Origin: Amaranthus tricolor
Lineage: Eukaryota; Streptophyta; Magnoliopsida; Caryophyllales; Amaranthaceae
Direction of reading: 5' to 3'
DNA: 64,000 nucleotides
Assembly: GCF_026212465.1 (NCBI RefSeq)
Contig: NC_080057.1
Location: 11,129,521 to 11,193,520, forward strand
Of this stretch, positions 1 to 15,000 are shown piece after piece. How positions within the stretch are numbered: position 1 is the first letter of the stretch; each line of letters begins with the position of its first letter. Below the pieces are notes generated by a model, which ran no database searches, was not told the origin of the DNA, and saw only the letters and a program-made list of their open reading frames with translations. The translations under genes were made by a program, and so were the position numbers.

Positions 1-59
1 CTAAAATATGTTTGTTTACTTTAAAAGTGAAGTCATCATCAAAACCTTAAGAGCCAACA
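1..59 (-). mobile_element. Copia-B solo LTR, terminal 59 bp
   Basis: The sequence ends gagccaaca and is followed by gcctg (60-64), the right TSD of the Copia-B LTR seen whole in unit I. Unlike 55640, it is followed by CACTA-1 sequence and not by retroelement internal sequence, so this copy is a solo LTR. Confidence 0.85.
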
Positions 60-390
60 GCCTGGACGTTTGAAAGGCTGGTTATTTTAAATTTTTAGAA
101 GCAATATTTTCTACGAGCTTCAAGGGAACCGCAGCAATTTCTTAATAATGGCACTTAATTGCTGTGGGCATAAAACAACCGTAGCAAATAACAACAACAT
201 AATGAAGTAGTTAATTGCACTTAACAGTTATTTGCTACGGTTTTGCTAGCAATGGAGTATTTGCTGCGGTCACACGTTAAAACTGTAGCAATTAACTTTT
301 TTTTTCTAATTGTTTTTCCTATTTATTGCTGCGAATATACAAAAAGCGCAGCAAATGATACGCAGCAAATACGTTTTTTTTCCACTAGTG
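60..390. mobile_element. CACTA-1 right terminal region (unit 0)
   Basis: This is the subterminal region of a CACTA (En/Spm) transposon. Copies of a gctgcgg / ccgcagc core recur in both orientations. The outer end reads ttttccactagtg, the complement of CACTAGTGGAAAA, and stops at 390. The next three bases, ata, are the TSD, also found before the left end at 21270 in unit I. The left part of the element is outside the window. Confidence 0.85.
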
Positions 391-1617
391 ATAGTTTGCA
401 TGCAACTTTCCCGCTTTCTTTAGTCCCAACACCGCACCAATCACATAGTCATTTGCATCACACATAAGCTCAAAAGGTAAGCACCAATCGGGTGGTTGAA
501 TAACGGATGCAGAGGTTATCAAAGCCTGTTTCAACTGTTCAGAAGCTTGTACACAATCATTTGTAAATAAATGAAGCATCTTTCGCTAGAAGCTCAATTA
601 GAGGTTGGGCTATCTTAGAAAAATCCGCAATGATCCTCCTATGAAACAACCAGGCCCAAAGAAACTCCTCACCACTTTCATAGTAGTAGGTGGTAGAAGT
701 TTCTCAATGACCTTAAATTTAGCTCTATCAATTTCGATGCCTCTATGGGACACCACATGACCTAAACAACACCAGACTAAACCTTGAAGTGACATTATTC
801 CTAGTTCAAGACAAGACCAACTTCTTCACATCTACGTAGCACCCTTTCAAGATTTGATAAACAACCCTCAAAAGTGCCACCGTAAACCGAGAATTCATCC
901 ATAAAAATTTCCATGTAAGACTTTACAAAATATAGCCATCATGCATCCTTGAAAAGTTTCTAGAGCATTACATAGACCAAACAACATCCTTTGATATGCG
1001 ACGATGTCATAGGGCATGTAAAAGTAGTATTTTCTCTATCATCCGGGTGAACAGCTATTTGGAAAAAACAAGAATAAGTATCCAAATAACAGAAAGAAGA
1101 GTGGTTGGCTAAATGCTCCAACATTTAATCAATAAAGGGCAGGGGAAAGTGGTATTTACGAGTCGATTTATTCAGCTACCTATAGTCATGCACATACGCC
1201 AACCAGTAACAATCCTAGTAGATATTAATTGTCCCTTATCATTTATTCACAATAGTCATACCCACCTTTTCCTTGGCACATCATGAACAGAAATGACCCA
1301 CTTACTATTAGAAATGAAATAGATGATCCCAGCACCTAAAAGCTTCCACACTTACTTCTTTACCACTTCTTTCATGTTAGGGTTGAGTCTCTTTTTGATG
1401 TTCAACAGCTGGACTTGCCTCTTCCTCAATGCATATGGTGAGTGTAGATGGGAGGGCTAATACCCTTAATATCAACAATAGTATTTCAAATGGCCTTCCG
1501 ATTTTTAAGAACTAAGCTCTTCAACTGAAAACAAAATTCAATCCATTATTAATAATAATAGGGTAGGTAGAATTTTCACCCAAAACAAAATATTGCAAAT
1601 TAGAAGGAAAGGGTTTA
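391..1617 (-). pseudogene. Gypsy-A pol fragment: reverse transcriptase to start of RNase H
   Basis: Minus-strand remains of a Ty3/gypsy polyprotein of Athila/Tat type. Read from 1617 downward, short islands match that family: KPFPSNLQYFVLGENSTYP after the protease linker, then LPFID-ILERLA, HPDD and TFTCP blocks of RT, then HRGIEIDRAKFKVIEKLLPP before RNase H. Near 388-480 comes CLPFELMCDANDYVIGAVLG of RNase H, where CACTA-1 interrupts it. Many stops and frameshifts break the frame. The RT catalytic box reads FMDE here (about 886-905) but FMDD in unit I, so this copy lost an aspartate. The element would have encoded cDNA synthesis from retrotransposon RNA; it is dead. Confidence 0.85.
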
Positions 1618-2478
1618 TGTAACACCCCTGAATTTCCAACCCCTTAAACGAAACCAGAATCGTGAAGGAAGGAAGGAAATTCGGGTGTTACATAAAAAGA
1701 AAAGGGAAAATAATTAAAATAAACGCTAGAGATTAATTAAAAGGTGAGTGAGTGAAATTTTCGGCAGCATCTCTACTGAAAACTGAGGATATGACAAGAA
1801 TATATAAATGGATAGTATAATTAAATAATCTATGGCCTCTAATGCCTTCAAGAATATGTCACGACGGAAAGAATCATCGTCGGCTTCTCAAATCATCAAC
1901 TCTAACGAGGATCGTGGTTCCAGTGTTAACGCATCGATCTAACGGATACTAAAGAAGTAATCTCAATGCTATACATCCAAATAAAAACTACGCAGCGGAA
2001 CTACGGATCATACAAGGAGTCACATGACTCGATACAAAAGAAATTATACAATCCCAAAATAAAACTTTACAAATAATATAGAAGCTACAAGCATTAGAAA
2101 ATTTGTACACAATTGTTACGCTCGTACTCCGCTCTTCCCCCAATGCAAAACAAAAGAAGCTCCTATACGTGTCATGTCAAGCTATGATCCCCCTGGTGCT
2201 CAACATAATGACCATATTCAGATGTGTTATAGCAGGAACATCATAGAGAGTCATGAGCAGACAACAACAACACATACAAGTCAGTAATTAATAAACTTAT
2301 AACAATTAGAATCATTGAACAAAACTATAGACAACGATCTAGTATGGCAATAACGAGTCTACTCATTTGTCTAAACACCTCTATTTACTCATATTTTCTC
2401 CTTAAAACTACTAATCTCTTGAAGTATATTCAAGGGTAGTGGATCCTTTCTCTATCGATGGCATAGTGACACGGCCAA

Positions 2479-2671
2479 GGGCGTTATTGACCTCCCGGCG
2501 CCCATGGCAAAGTATGAGCTCATGCCCCCTCTAGCTGACCCTCTCGGGTCCTACCTTCGAGAAACTAACACACTGGGGTACTAAACTAGTGAAGAGGCCA
2601 CCATATTGGGGTTTGCAAGGCCCGCATGGTAACACCTCGGTCAAGGGGCGTTATCGGCCTCCCGGCGCCCA
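2479..2671. repeat. GC-rich repeated motif inside LTR-T
   Basis: A 26-bp GC-rich motif with core cctcccggcgccca occurs at about 2479-2504 and again at about 2646-2671. It stands out in otherwise AT-rich sequence and is kept in units I (29560-29760) and II (59570-59770). It could be a regulatory block of the LTR; that is inference. Confidence 0.6.
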
Positions 2672-4382
2672 ATGACCCAAGCATGCTCATACCCCCTTTA
2701 CGGTGGTCCCGTCGAACCTCACCTAGGGGACTATTAAATCAACTGGACATAATCCAGTTGAGTCACGCCAACTAATCATACATCAAGGCTCAATAAGTAG
2801 AAATCACTTCGATACCACACACAACCATGGTGCGTTCTCTACTATTTAGAAATCTGTTCTCATATTCTCCTAATGTTTTCATTCTACTTGCCTATATCAC
2901 TATTATGACTATACGCTAGCATAGTTCACTTTCTGGCATTCTATAGTTCTAATGCATTGCATATAATCATGAAATATGGATAATACTTTGAAACAATGAA
3001 TATGATAATTAATTACTGCGTGTACGTACCTGCGAGCGTCACTGCATAACCACAAGTTACAAAAATCACCCAACTAAGGGTTTGCTTTCCTCTTATAAAT
3101 TGGGAACCTATACAAGTTAGGAATAGAACTTATAAGTTCTCTTAACGACTTTGTCATACCAGTTAGAAACCAGAGTAACCACTATTATCCATTCACGACA
3201 AGTTTTCAATTACTTCTAGCACGTACGCATCTCATTCAACACCAAGCATAATCGTCAGTTCAACAATAACACAAGTTTTTCCATCGACAAAGAATAAAGG
3301 ATTATGTCGACTGTTTCATTACGCCAACTGACTTTGAGTTATAACGGTTCACATCATTTATTATATTCTCCAAGGCTAGAAAGAACTAAGATCAAGACAT
3401 CATACAAGTAACTTTAATAATTCTCAACAGTTGACACTATGTTCATGGCTTATTACAATTATGTATTTATGATTTCAATAGCAACATAATGAGGTATTAG
3501 TAACTCTCACAATTAAATCACTAACAATTAGCAACTACTACTCCCAATTAACAACCAAAACCATTTCTATAGCCAACTGTAATTAAAAACATTACTATTT
3601 GCCACAACAATAATCAACCATGTCTTAAAACAGCGTATAAGGTTATTCAATTAATCAACACACCACCAAAGTAGCATACAACACACACACACACTACTAG
3701 TAAATCTCATTTCTAAATCAAACTCTAATTATTTCATGTTCAAAGATAACACTATTTCTATTACCTATGATAAGATTAAACCAAACTAATACACAATCAA
3801 CACACATCCCATAATTTCTAATCACACTTCAAACTTTAAATCATGAATATGTTCAATTCATCAATCAAACTCTTACCCACAAAAGAATTCAATGAAAAAT
3901 AATACAAAGTTCAACACTATTAATCCACATTTCAAAAACCCAATTCATAAGTACATTCAGATCATCAATCCAATTCTCACTCATAACAAGATTCAATAAC
4001 AATCATACAAATTTCAACACTTTCCTCACAAACTTTATAAATTTCAATTGGAACAAGAAGGAATCAAATAGGGGAAGAGGAGAATGAACCTCGTGAAGGT
4101 GGTGGAGAAGCCCAGAACCGGCTGTAAATAGGCCCAGATCGGTTGCTTGCTGGATGTGCGCACACGGTTGGTCCCTGACGTGCGGGTGTGGTCGCTGTTG
4201 GTGGGTAGCAGCCGATGCTGCTGTGCGCGTGGTGGAGGAAGAGAAAGAAAAGGGTGGCTGCTGATGCGGGAAGGGAATGGGACGCGAGGAGTGAGCAAGA
4301 AAGAAGGACAAGGAAGAAAAGGAGAGTGACGGCTCTTGCTTGAGCATTTAGGGTTTTCACGGGTTTATACTCGTTATTGCTA

Positions 4383-4482
<100 letters not shown>

Positions 4483-4625
4483 GTTTATTTATTTATTTAT
4501 TTTTTTATCTCGATTCATTTTCTTGCGAGACCCAACTAAGAGACTCACCTTTGTTGACTCACACATTTTAATATAATAATCTTTTTGATTCGAAGCTCTT
4601 TATTTAAGAAATTGTAACTATATTT

Positions 4626-4737
<112 letters not shown>

Positions 4738-4868
4738 AGTTAACATTTAATTCATGTATGCAAGAAATTTATTAAAAATAATTCATAAATAATTAAATAT
4801 AATTGTAAAATCTTTAAAAACTATTAAAATATTAAATAATTACGTCATTAACATCTCGGGGTGTTACA

Positions 4869-5769
4869 GTTTAAGTTCGACCTCTGGAGGCGTAGATCTC
4901 TCCTTATCAATTTTCTCAACACTACACAAACAGTCCAATAAATCATCAAAAGCTAGTTCTTCTTTATAACAATCTCTAAGCCCCTCTTCCATGAGCTTTT
5001 CTATGTCATCATTGTCCAATTCCTTTGTGGACTTCGAAATCTCCTCTTCGATGGTCTTAATCATGAAACAAATATCCATTAAGTTGGGATAACTAAGAGA
5101 CTTAGGATGCTCAAACCCTTCCTTATCATCCCCATCCTCCAACGACGGCTTCTATTTTTCACATTAAAGAAACGGATTTGGATAAAGAAACTTACCATAA
5201 CCATTATCAATCCTTGCCTTAGCTAATCTTTTAGGGAATAGAGCAGTCTATACATAAGTAGGAACGACAGAGAAAGAGGAAGGAGAAGGAGTGGCACTAT
5301 CATCTTGTGAACCAATATCATCAACCTCAACTGCTTTCTTGGAATGTCAACTACTTTGCCACTCCGAGCTATAATGGCATTTATCGGGTTTACTAGGTAA
5401 TTGATTGGTAGCACAAGAGGAGTTAGGAATATGTTTCCCCATTTGAGAAATTAGAGTGTCCATCATCTTACTTTGCGTTTGTTGTTCAGTCACTATTTAT
5501 CAAGTTTACGCACATCTTTCTTCATATCGACCTTCAATTGACCCTGATTTATAAATAATTGAGTTTGTGTCGACATCACAGAATAGAAATTCGTTCTCCG
5601 ATCTTCCTTTTAGTTTGTACCATATTGGGTTTGTAGCTTTGGAGGACGATATGTAGCTTGGTATTGAGATTTAGCTGGAAATCTGGGGGGTTGTATTGTG
5701 GTCTTGGAACTATCTGACATGGGTTTTGTACATTGGTGGAAGAGTAGAAAAGGTAAGAGTTCTTATTGG
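4869..5769 (-). pseudogene. Gypsy-A gag end and protease/RT linker (unit 0)
   Basis: From 5142 down to 4864 an open stretch of 92 codons starts MEDGDDKEGFEHPKSLSYPN and ends PPEVELKL, the acidic linker that precedes RT in Athila/Tat-type gypsy elements. The frame is cut there by LTR-T. Higher up, disrupted gag-like sequence includes QPPRFPAKSQYQATYRPP (about 5640-5700) and a QMGKHIPN-like block (about 5420-5450) like the end of plant gypsy gag. The gag N-terminus and primer-binding site are absent: gag runs straight into LTR-like sequence at about 5770, so an old deletion removed the 5' part. Confidence 0.75.
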
Positions 5770-6110
5770 GGTTATGTTATTTAGGTTATAGGGGAAAGAA
5801 TTAATTATTCCTTTTCGGGAAATTAATCAACTAATCGCGGAATGAATAACGTTCTATCTTAATCTCAACTTTTGTAATTTTCATTAATTCAACCATTAAC
5901 AAGACCAATTAAATACCAATTCTCAACTTTCGTGAATTTTAATATCGATAAAAGGGTTATAACTTTTTTACACTTAAGACTAATACACTTTTCTATCTCA
6001 ACTTTTGTAATTTCGAAACATGAAAAGCTTAAATTCGCCTGAAGCCTCACTAATGTCACCCTAATTTACATACAGATCAGTCCAGCACTTGTCTTCCACA
6101 TAGCTTCGAT
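5770..6110 (-). mobile_element. Gypsy-A 5' LTR remnant, cut by the unit junction
   Basis: This stretch aligns with the Gypsy-A 3' LTR at 17749-18010 (shared ttaattattccttttcggga and cttaagactaata blocks). It should continue for about 430 bp, as it does in unit II after 63180, but stops at tagcttcgat where the tandem junction joins CACTA-3 sequence. Confidence 0.8.
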
Positions 6111-6865
<755 letters not shown>

Positions 6866-7436
6866 CAAGTTTAAGCTACTTTATGTGCAAAAGTGTCAAA
6901 AAATGTTAAAAACGCATAAAATTGCAAGTTAACACGTAATTTCTAGCATATGACTAAGATTTTCAATTCTAACCACTTCAACAAAATAATATATACCAAA
7001 TAGTGTTGTGTGCCAAGTTTCGTGCAAAACAAACACAGTTTGAGCTACTTTACGCGCGAAAGTGCCAAAAACGATTAATAACGCATAAAATCGCAACTTA
7101 ACGCGTAATTTCCAGCATATGACTATGATTTTTAATTCTAACCACTTCAACACAATAATATATACCAATTAGTGTTGTGTGCCAAGTTTCGTGCATAGCA
7201 AACCAAGTTTGAGCTACTTTACGTGAGAAATTGACAAAAACGCTTAAAAACGCATAAAATCGCAACTTAACACGTAATTTCTAGCATATGACTATGATTT
7301 TCAATTCTAACCACTTCAACACAATAATATATACCAAATAGTGTTGTGTGCCATGTTTCGTGCTTAACAAACCAAGTTTGAGCTACTTTACGCGCAAAAT
7401 TGACAAAAACGATTAAAAACACATAAAATCGAATTT
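6866..7436. repeat. 168-bp tandem repeat array (about 3.4 copies)
   Basis: Units share the blocks cacgtaatttctagcatatg, ctaaccacttcaacacaata and gtgttgtgtgccaagtttcg, with a period close to 168-170 bp. The array abuts a Ulp1-like exon whose splice donor (GTACAC on the minus strand) lies at 7442, so it sits inside what was an intron. Confidence 0.9.
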
Positions 7437-7442
7437 GTGTAC

Positions 7443-8375
<933 letters not shown>

Positions 8376-9232
8376 CTAAACTCACAAATAAGAAAATTTT
8401 GTTAGTAATTCGGTTATTAAAACAGGCCATTGAATTAATATGCCCTCGAAACGATTGAGCATGAGCACTTTAGAAGAGAAACCACATCAAATAACATATA
8501 CTGATATACTCATACATCAATGAACTCCAAGTAACTAAATGTTTGCATAAACGAACATAGTACAAATTCAGATTTGCGATACAAGCATACAAGCAAAAGC
8601 AAGACCCAAACGGTTGCCATAATTTTCGAGTTTTTTCATGAATATCTTGCAAAACTTAAATGCTTAACAAATTAAAAGGAGAAAAAATACCTTAATGTCG
8701 TGGGTTTTGAAGATGAACAAGACCCAATTATTAAATTTCGTGGGTTTATGAACCAAGAAGATGAAGAACTTTGAAGAAATTGTTAACACACAGCGTTTTT
8801 CGAGTTTGAAGATGAAAATGAAGAACTTTGTAGAAGAAGGCTGTTACGTTTGTGTAGAAGAGTTTTGTGAAAAAAGAAATGGCGGGTTTATGCTATTGTA
8901 TACTACTGTATAAATTTTATATTTTCCAACGGTTACTTGCTACGGTCCATAGCATCAACCGCAGAAATTAATGCTCCTCATGTGTATATATCATATGCTG
9001 TAACGGTATTTGCTACGGGCCCTCATGATAACCGCAGCAATTAAGCAATTGTGAAAGGGTTATTTGCTGCAGTCCCTAGAAAAACCGCAGCAATTAATGT
9101 TGCAATGGAGTATTTGTTGCGGTCACTCTATAAAACCGCAGCAATTAATTCTTTTTTTTTTTCCAATTCTTTTTCCTATTTATTGCTGCGTATATAAAAA
9201 AACCGCAGCAAATACGTTTTTTTCCACTAGTG
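8376..9232 (-). mobile_element. CACTA-4 leader and terminal region
   Basis: From 9232 inward on the minus strand: a TIR (cactagtggaaaaaaacg), then subterminal gctgcgg / ccgcagc motifs to about 8930, then a transcribed-leader-like stretch with cccacgacattaag followed by a GTATTT donor at about 8691, then intron-like sequence to the first Ulp1-like exon. The flank after 9232 is aat. The opposite end of CACTA-4 was not found. In unit II the end is at 37370. Confidence 0.75.
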
Positions 9233-9855
9233 AATGATTTGTAGTGAATTAAGTTGCAGGCTTGGAAGTGAGGATTACACTTGAAGAATGAAACAGATAA
9301 AGTATGGAAGGATTATACTTTAGATTTATTTATTTATTTTTTTTAAGGAATGGATAATGTGTCTATGAGGCGACCTCGCTCTCGCAATGTACTCCTTTGG
9401 ACTTTTTGACTTCATATCTTTTACTCGTATATCCGCTGCTAGAACTATACAATTACTAAATAGTTTATAATAACTCTAGTAAAACTCGATCCGCAAGTCT
9501 TTACTTTAAAAATTTCGATTTCACATGCCTTTATGACATCTTGGTTTAACTTAATTCCTACTTTAGTTTTTCTTTAAAACACACAATCTTTCTTTTGACG
9601 ATCAGAGTTTTTTCCGGGATGTTATACAATCTTGGTTAAGTCGCCACCACTTGCCACACGTAACTGAGGTAGCAATAGAGAACAAGGAGTCGCCTCCCGA
9701 AAATGGTGTCGTTAAGTATACTTAGTATCACAATATAAATAAACACGTTGCAATTTAAATTAATAGGTGCGTATTTGTTAAAAAACTATGTAAACACAGG
9801 TTCGGGTGTTGGTTTAGGATTTTGACCATCAGAGTTCACGGTCTCTAGTGTAGGA
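9233..9855. other. Unassigned spacer between CACTA-4 and the TNP1-like gene
   Basis: AT-rich sequence without a convincing reading frame. It includes taagtcgccaccacttgcca (about 9635), a motif I have the impression of seeing in other plant repeats but cannot assign. It is probably 3' sequence of CACTA-2 or an older insertion; the homologue is 37371-37960. Confidence 0.4.
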
Positions 9856-11549
9856 TTTTGAGCTTCGGGGGTAGAAATGCGCTAGGGTGTTGGATTTTGA
9901 GCTACGAGGGTAATGGACTCGGGTGTTGGCTCAGGTGTTCGTTCGACCGAAGCCTTAGGATCCCCATGATGACTATGCTATTCCTCGACAATCATATTTG
10001 TAAAGTCTACAATGGGTGGTCCCATCTTCTGCAAAACGAATGCAACTTTGTCGAGTACGTCCTTCGTAATTTCCCTTCTGAGGATCGGTACTTCTTCAAG
10101 TAGCATCGTTCTTAATTGAGTAGCGACACACTCTTTGCCGAAGGCCTTCTTTAACCCCATGCGGACCTCTACTTTTTCTACTACCCGCCCTCTATAGTGT
10201 TTTCTAAGACCATATGCAATGCATCAACATTGCCTCTAGGGTGAACTCCCCCGTTACTTCTTTTTCCTTCCAGCCCATCTGTTCAAATAAAAAGTGACAT
10301 ATATAACAATTAGTTTATAGTAAATCAAAGCCAAAAAATACAAAACAAATCAAGCATATAATTAATAATTTTAAAATTCACCACAGCATCAACAACTTTC
10401 TTCGTTCACGGATCAGTAATGGTAAATTTACCACTTGAATCTCGAGAATGAAGTCCGAATCTTGCATAGATCTCCAGCAGGAGTATTCACTAATGCAGAG
10501 GTAGCCGTAGATGAGGTCATGGGACTCTGATTAGGGTATAAACCCGCATCTAGCCACTCTTTTCGGGCCTAATCATTATGTTTATGGCCCCAAGCGATGG
10601 TAAAACTTCTTTTTGCTTGCTGATTCAGAAGCTTTTTTACCATGTTTTTCCTAATTAATCAATAGAATTCAAATGTCATATATTAGTTTAATGATTGAAT
10701 AAAAAGAATTAAAATTAAATCAAAAGCTATAATGTAATGGAATACTTAAAACATTGGTGGGAGTTGGTTTTTTGGTAACAAACACATCCCATTCATTCTT
10801 CGATATATGACCCCATATTTCATAGGGCATCTTACAGGTGCTTAGTCTCCACCTTTGCGTACCGTTTTGACCTTCTTGGTCTTACGGGCACTTTTTTGGA
10901 GATCCAACCAGTTACAAGCTTGGATTTGAAATCTCTAAATCTTTAAGCAACAGTTCAAAGAAAAACATTCTTTTTCTCTTCGTCATTCTCGATGCGAAAA
11001 AGAATCTACAAAAAAAAAATTATATTTATTAATGTCAATTAAATTAATTTTAAAACGAAACTAAATGAATAAAAATAGTAAAGTTGCTTACCACAATATC
11101 ATCCCATAGAGAGTTCTTCAAACCCTCTGAAAACCTCGTTCCGAGCGTACAATATGGAAATCTTACGGATACATATGCCGATATGTTTTCCATATTAGCT
11201 ATGCCATTTGCCAAAGGGTTGACCCAATGCATTATATACCAAGTGCATGGGTTTTGTGACATTGAGGCTTCGTAGGACCTCGTCCTTTTCTCTTCTTAGA
11301 ACAACCGCTGGTAGTGGTAGTGGGAACATCCGTTGGTACTATTTTTATCTCGGAGGGATATGGTGGGGCGTCTTCAGCTATCCTCTTGTGTCTAATGTAT
11401 GGGTCGTCATCCTCTTTGTCACCCCTCTCTTTGTCATCAATTATGTCTTTCTCCATGTCGGGATCATAGTCCTTATTCGACTCACTATGATGCTCATTAT
11501 CAGAAGTCTCAATCTCGGGGACAATTTCATCTCTGAAAAGGTGCATTAG
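9856..11549 (-). pseudogene. CACTA-2 TNP1-like gene (En/Spm Ptta-type), broken
   Basis: Minus-strand gene fragments. The first exon (11549 to about 11092) has an acidic, low-complexity N-terminus, a basic SGCSKKRKGRGPTK block and, after a frameshift, a NPLANGIANMENISAYVSV...LKNSLWDDIV block. That pattern fits the plant Ptta/En/Spm second-gene domain (Transposase_24 type). A GTAAGC donor follows; the next exon begins after a T-rich acceptor near 10999 and includes ISKNEWDVFVTKK. A last piece (about 10240-9860) reads MGLKKAFGKECVATQ. These proteins bind subterminal motifs in En/Spm-like elements. Several frameshifts and stops make it a pseudogene; family assignment is moderate. Confidence 0.65.
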
Positions 11550-11589
11550 TAGATTAGTACCTAAATGAATATAAATAGAAATATATTAG

Positions 11590-12062
11590 AACATAGGACC
11601 GTAATTTCAATTCTAACTATTTCAACACAATAATATATATCAAATAGTGTTGTATGCCAAGTTTCATTCAAAACAAAACAAGTTTGAACTACTCTATGCG
11701 AAAAAGTGCCAAAAAAGCATAAAAAACCTTAAAAACGCAACTTAGCACGTAATTTCAAGTATATGACTATTGTTTTCAATTTTAACCATTTCAACACAAT
11801 AATATATACCAAATAGTGTTGTGTGTCAAATTTCATGCAAAACAAACCAAGTTTGAACAACTTTATACGGGAAAGTGTCAAAACGGTTAAAAAACCTGAA
11901 AAATGCAACTTAGCACGTAATTTCAAGCATATGACAATTGTTTTCAATTCTCACCATTTCAACACAACAATATATATCGAATATTGTTGTGTGCCAACTT
12001 TCATGCCAAGCAAACCAAGTTTGAATAAATTTAAGCGAGAAAGTGCCAAAAGAGCATAAATA
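11590..12062. repeat. 168-bp repeat variant array (about 3 copies)
   Basis: The same family as at 6866 but a diverged subfamily with cgtaatttcaagcatatgac in place of ctagcatatgac. It separates the TNP2 tail from the TNP1-like gene, both on the minus strand. Confidence 0.88.
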
Positions 12063-12082
12063 TTTCATACCTTGTGAATCAC

Positions 12083-15000
12083 TTAATTCAACTGTATTCC
12101 TTTTGTGTGATCTACACGCGTATAACCAACATCTACATCATCTTCATCCACGGATTTCTGATTGATAAAGGTCGGGGAGTCTTCAAATGCATCATATTCT
12201 TCCTCATCCTCAACATCACCTATACCAAGGATACTACTTTTTCTCGGTACAACAATAGACCATTTTATATCAGACGGGTCTACAAATGGCTCCTCACTAT
12301 CACGCAAACGAGTTCATTCTACAAGAGTGAATCCACAAGGGTGATCATTTTTTACGCATCGTCGATTACTATCTACCCACTTGCATTTGAAAAGACCAAT
12401 AGTGAAACTAGAGTAGTAAAGCTCCCATATTTCATGTATCGCCCGTAGTATACCAATTTAGTATCAACCGACGATTGATCCTTGGCACTCGTGTAAAATG
12501 TGGATGACGCCAAAATGAAAACCCAACTATTCTGCAGATAGATTTTTTATCTTGACCCTCAATACAGATAGATTTCTTATCTTGACCCTCAATGCAAAAT
12601 GTGAAGCCATTAACATCGCAACCCTTATATTTTTTAACATCATCACGAGGACAAAAGCTAACCACTTAACAGTTTCAGATACACCCTTGAGTTCTTCACA
12701 TATTACTCGATTCTGAAACCAATCAATAAACTTATTATTATGCAACTACATCAATGTCCTATCCCCTTTAGAAGGATATTTTGCGCACAATATATAAATA
12801 TGCTCATTCAAAAAAGGATGGACTTCTGGAATATGATGCAACACATACAAGTGTGCTTGTACAAGACTGTCTCGAAGAGGTGTGATCGATTTGGAGCCAA
12901 TTGTTCCTTTTCCCTTAAACCTTCCTTGATGTCGAGAGGTGGGGAGTCCAATATGCTTTGCCATGGCCATATACTCGGCTATGAAGTTACTAATCTCATC
13001 GCTCACAGTGCTTGAATCATACCTCCTCGGGTTGTGCTGGATTCCTCACTTTGTTTTGTAAAACTCCCATGTGCCTTTCAAAAGGATAACACCACCTAAA
13101 AAAAAATGGACCCAAAAGCTTGATTTCACGAACGAGATGGACAATAAGATGAACCATTATGTCAAAAAAAAGAAGGTGGAAAATGCATCTCAAACTTGCA
13201 TAAAGTTACAAGCACATCGACTTGAAGAGCATCAAGGTTAAAGGGATCAAGAACCTTACTACAAATTGTGTTGAAGAGCGAACATAGGTCGGTAATAGCA
13301 TATCCCACATGTTTTGCTGTATTCCACAGATTGCAATTGGTAAGAACACTTGTTGGATGATTACCCAGATGGAACCTTAATGCCATACAAAGACTCACAA
13401 AATGCTCGCTTCTCTGCCTTAGATAATGTGTATCAAGCTGGAGGAAAATAATTTTTTTCATTACTCATCTTATTCTTACTGCCCTTTCCCTTCTTACTGC
13501 CACCAACTTCATCAGTTCTATTTCTTTTCTTACTCACCTAAACCTGTGACCACAACTCCGAACGAATACCCTTACATTCAAAGTAATCTCGCACAGCTTT
13601 GACATCCTTTGTCTTACCGGGAATGTTCATGAGCGTCCCGAGTATGGCATTGCATACATTTTTCTCTATACGCATAACGTCAAGACAATGTCTAACCTGT
13701 AGATCTCTCCAATATGGAAGCTTCCAAAAGATTGATTCTTTTTTCCATAGTCGGTCTTCACCCCTTACACTTGCCCTGTTTTACCAAATACAGTTTCAAC
13801 TCCCTTAACCTGTTCGTAAACCTCATAACCGGTCAACGGTCGACGAGCTACACGGTCCTCAACCTCCCCTTTGAACATCTTTTTTCTTCTTACGATATTG
13901 GTGATCTCACTGGAGTAACTTTCGATGGTGCATGAATATGTGTATGCACTTAGGAATCCACGTGGATTCCATGTCATCGATACATATTGGGCATGTTTTC
14001 TTCCCTTTGTTCTTATACCCTGATGAGTTGCCATATGCCGGAAAATCATTAACAGTTCATAAGAGCACTACACGTAAGGTGAACTTCTCATTAGCATGTG
14101 CATCAAACACGAAAACGCCTTCATCCCACATCTTTCTCAAATCCTCAACAAGATGTGCAAGATATATATATATGTCATTGCCAGGTTGTTTAGGATTCGA
14201 GATAAGAAGCGAAAGCATGATGTACTTATGCTTCATACACAACCAAGGTGGCAAATTATATATCACTAATAGTACCAGCCAAGTACTATGTTGAGAACAA
14301 AGTTTGCTGAATGGGTTTATTCCATCCGTACACAGCCTTAAATTACGAACTTCATCCCCAAATGTCTTATGCAACCTATATATACTCTTCCACTCCAGAG
14401 AATCAGATGGATGTGTGAGCAAGTGACCTTTCTTCACGCTATCTGCATGCCACCTCAAATTTAATGCATCTTTCTTTATAGAAAAACAGCGCTTGAATCT
14501 GGGTATTATTAGAAGATACCACAATACCTTAGCCGGGAGCCCTTTAGCTCCCAGCCCCTTTTACGCTTGTAACGCAATAATCCACACTTAGGACACTCTT
14601 CTAAGTTCTCTTTTTCATTACGATAAGATACACAATCATTCGGACACGCATGAATCTTATAGTACTCTAAGACGAAAGGACACATGAGCTTTTTGGCATA
14701 ATATGTCGACTTTGGAAGTTCATTTTCTTTAAGAAGCATCTCACCTAACACTTCTAATAACACTGTGAAACTAGTGTCACTCCAATTAAACTTTGACTTA
14801 AGGTTGAAAATTGTCAACACGGCAGTTAGTTTGGTAAACTTTGTACATCTAGGGTACAAAGGCTTCTGAGAAGCCTTTGTCAATAAGTCAAAAACACGAT
14901 GACATTTTCCTAACTCATCCTCGACTCCCTCCATCATCTCATCAACATAATCTACATCCTCACCAACATTCTCTTCATTTATCTGATACCCATCAACACG

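Noticed and set aside
2479..2720. Both-strand frames of 77-78 codons in LTR-T (open in units I and II at 29499-29763 and 59506-59770)
   Set aside because: Open on both strands because of the GC-rich block; no recognisable domain and interrupted in unit 0.
4003..4360. Three overlapping minus-strand frames (84-114 codons), one with a signal-peptide-like start, kept in all three units
   Set aside because: They lie inside a solo LTR, overlap in three frames at once, and their conservation follows from recent duplication.
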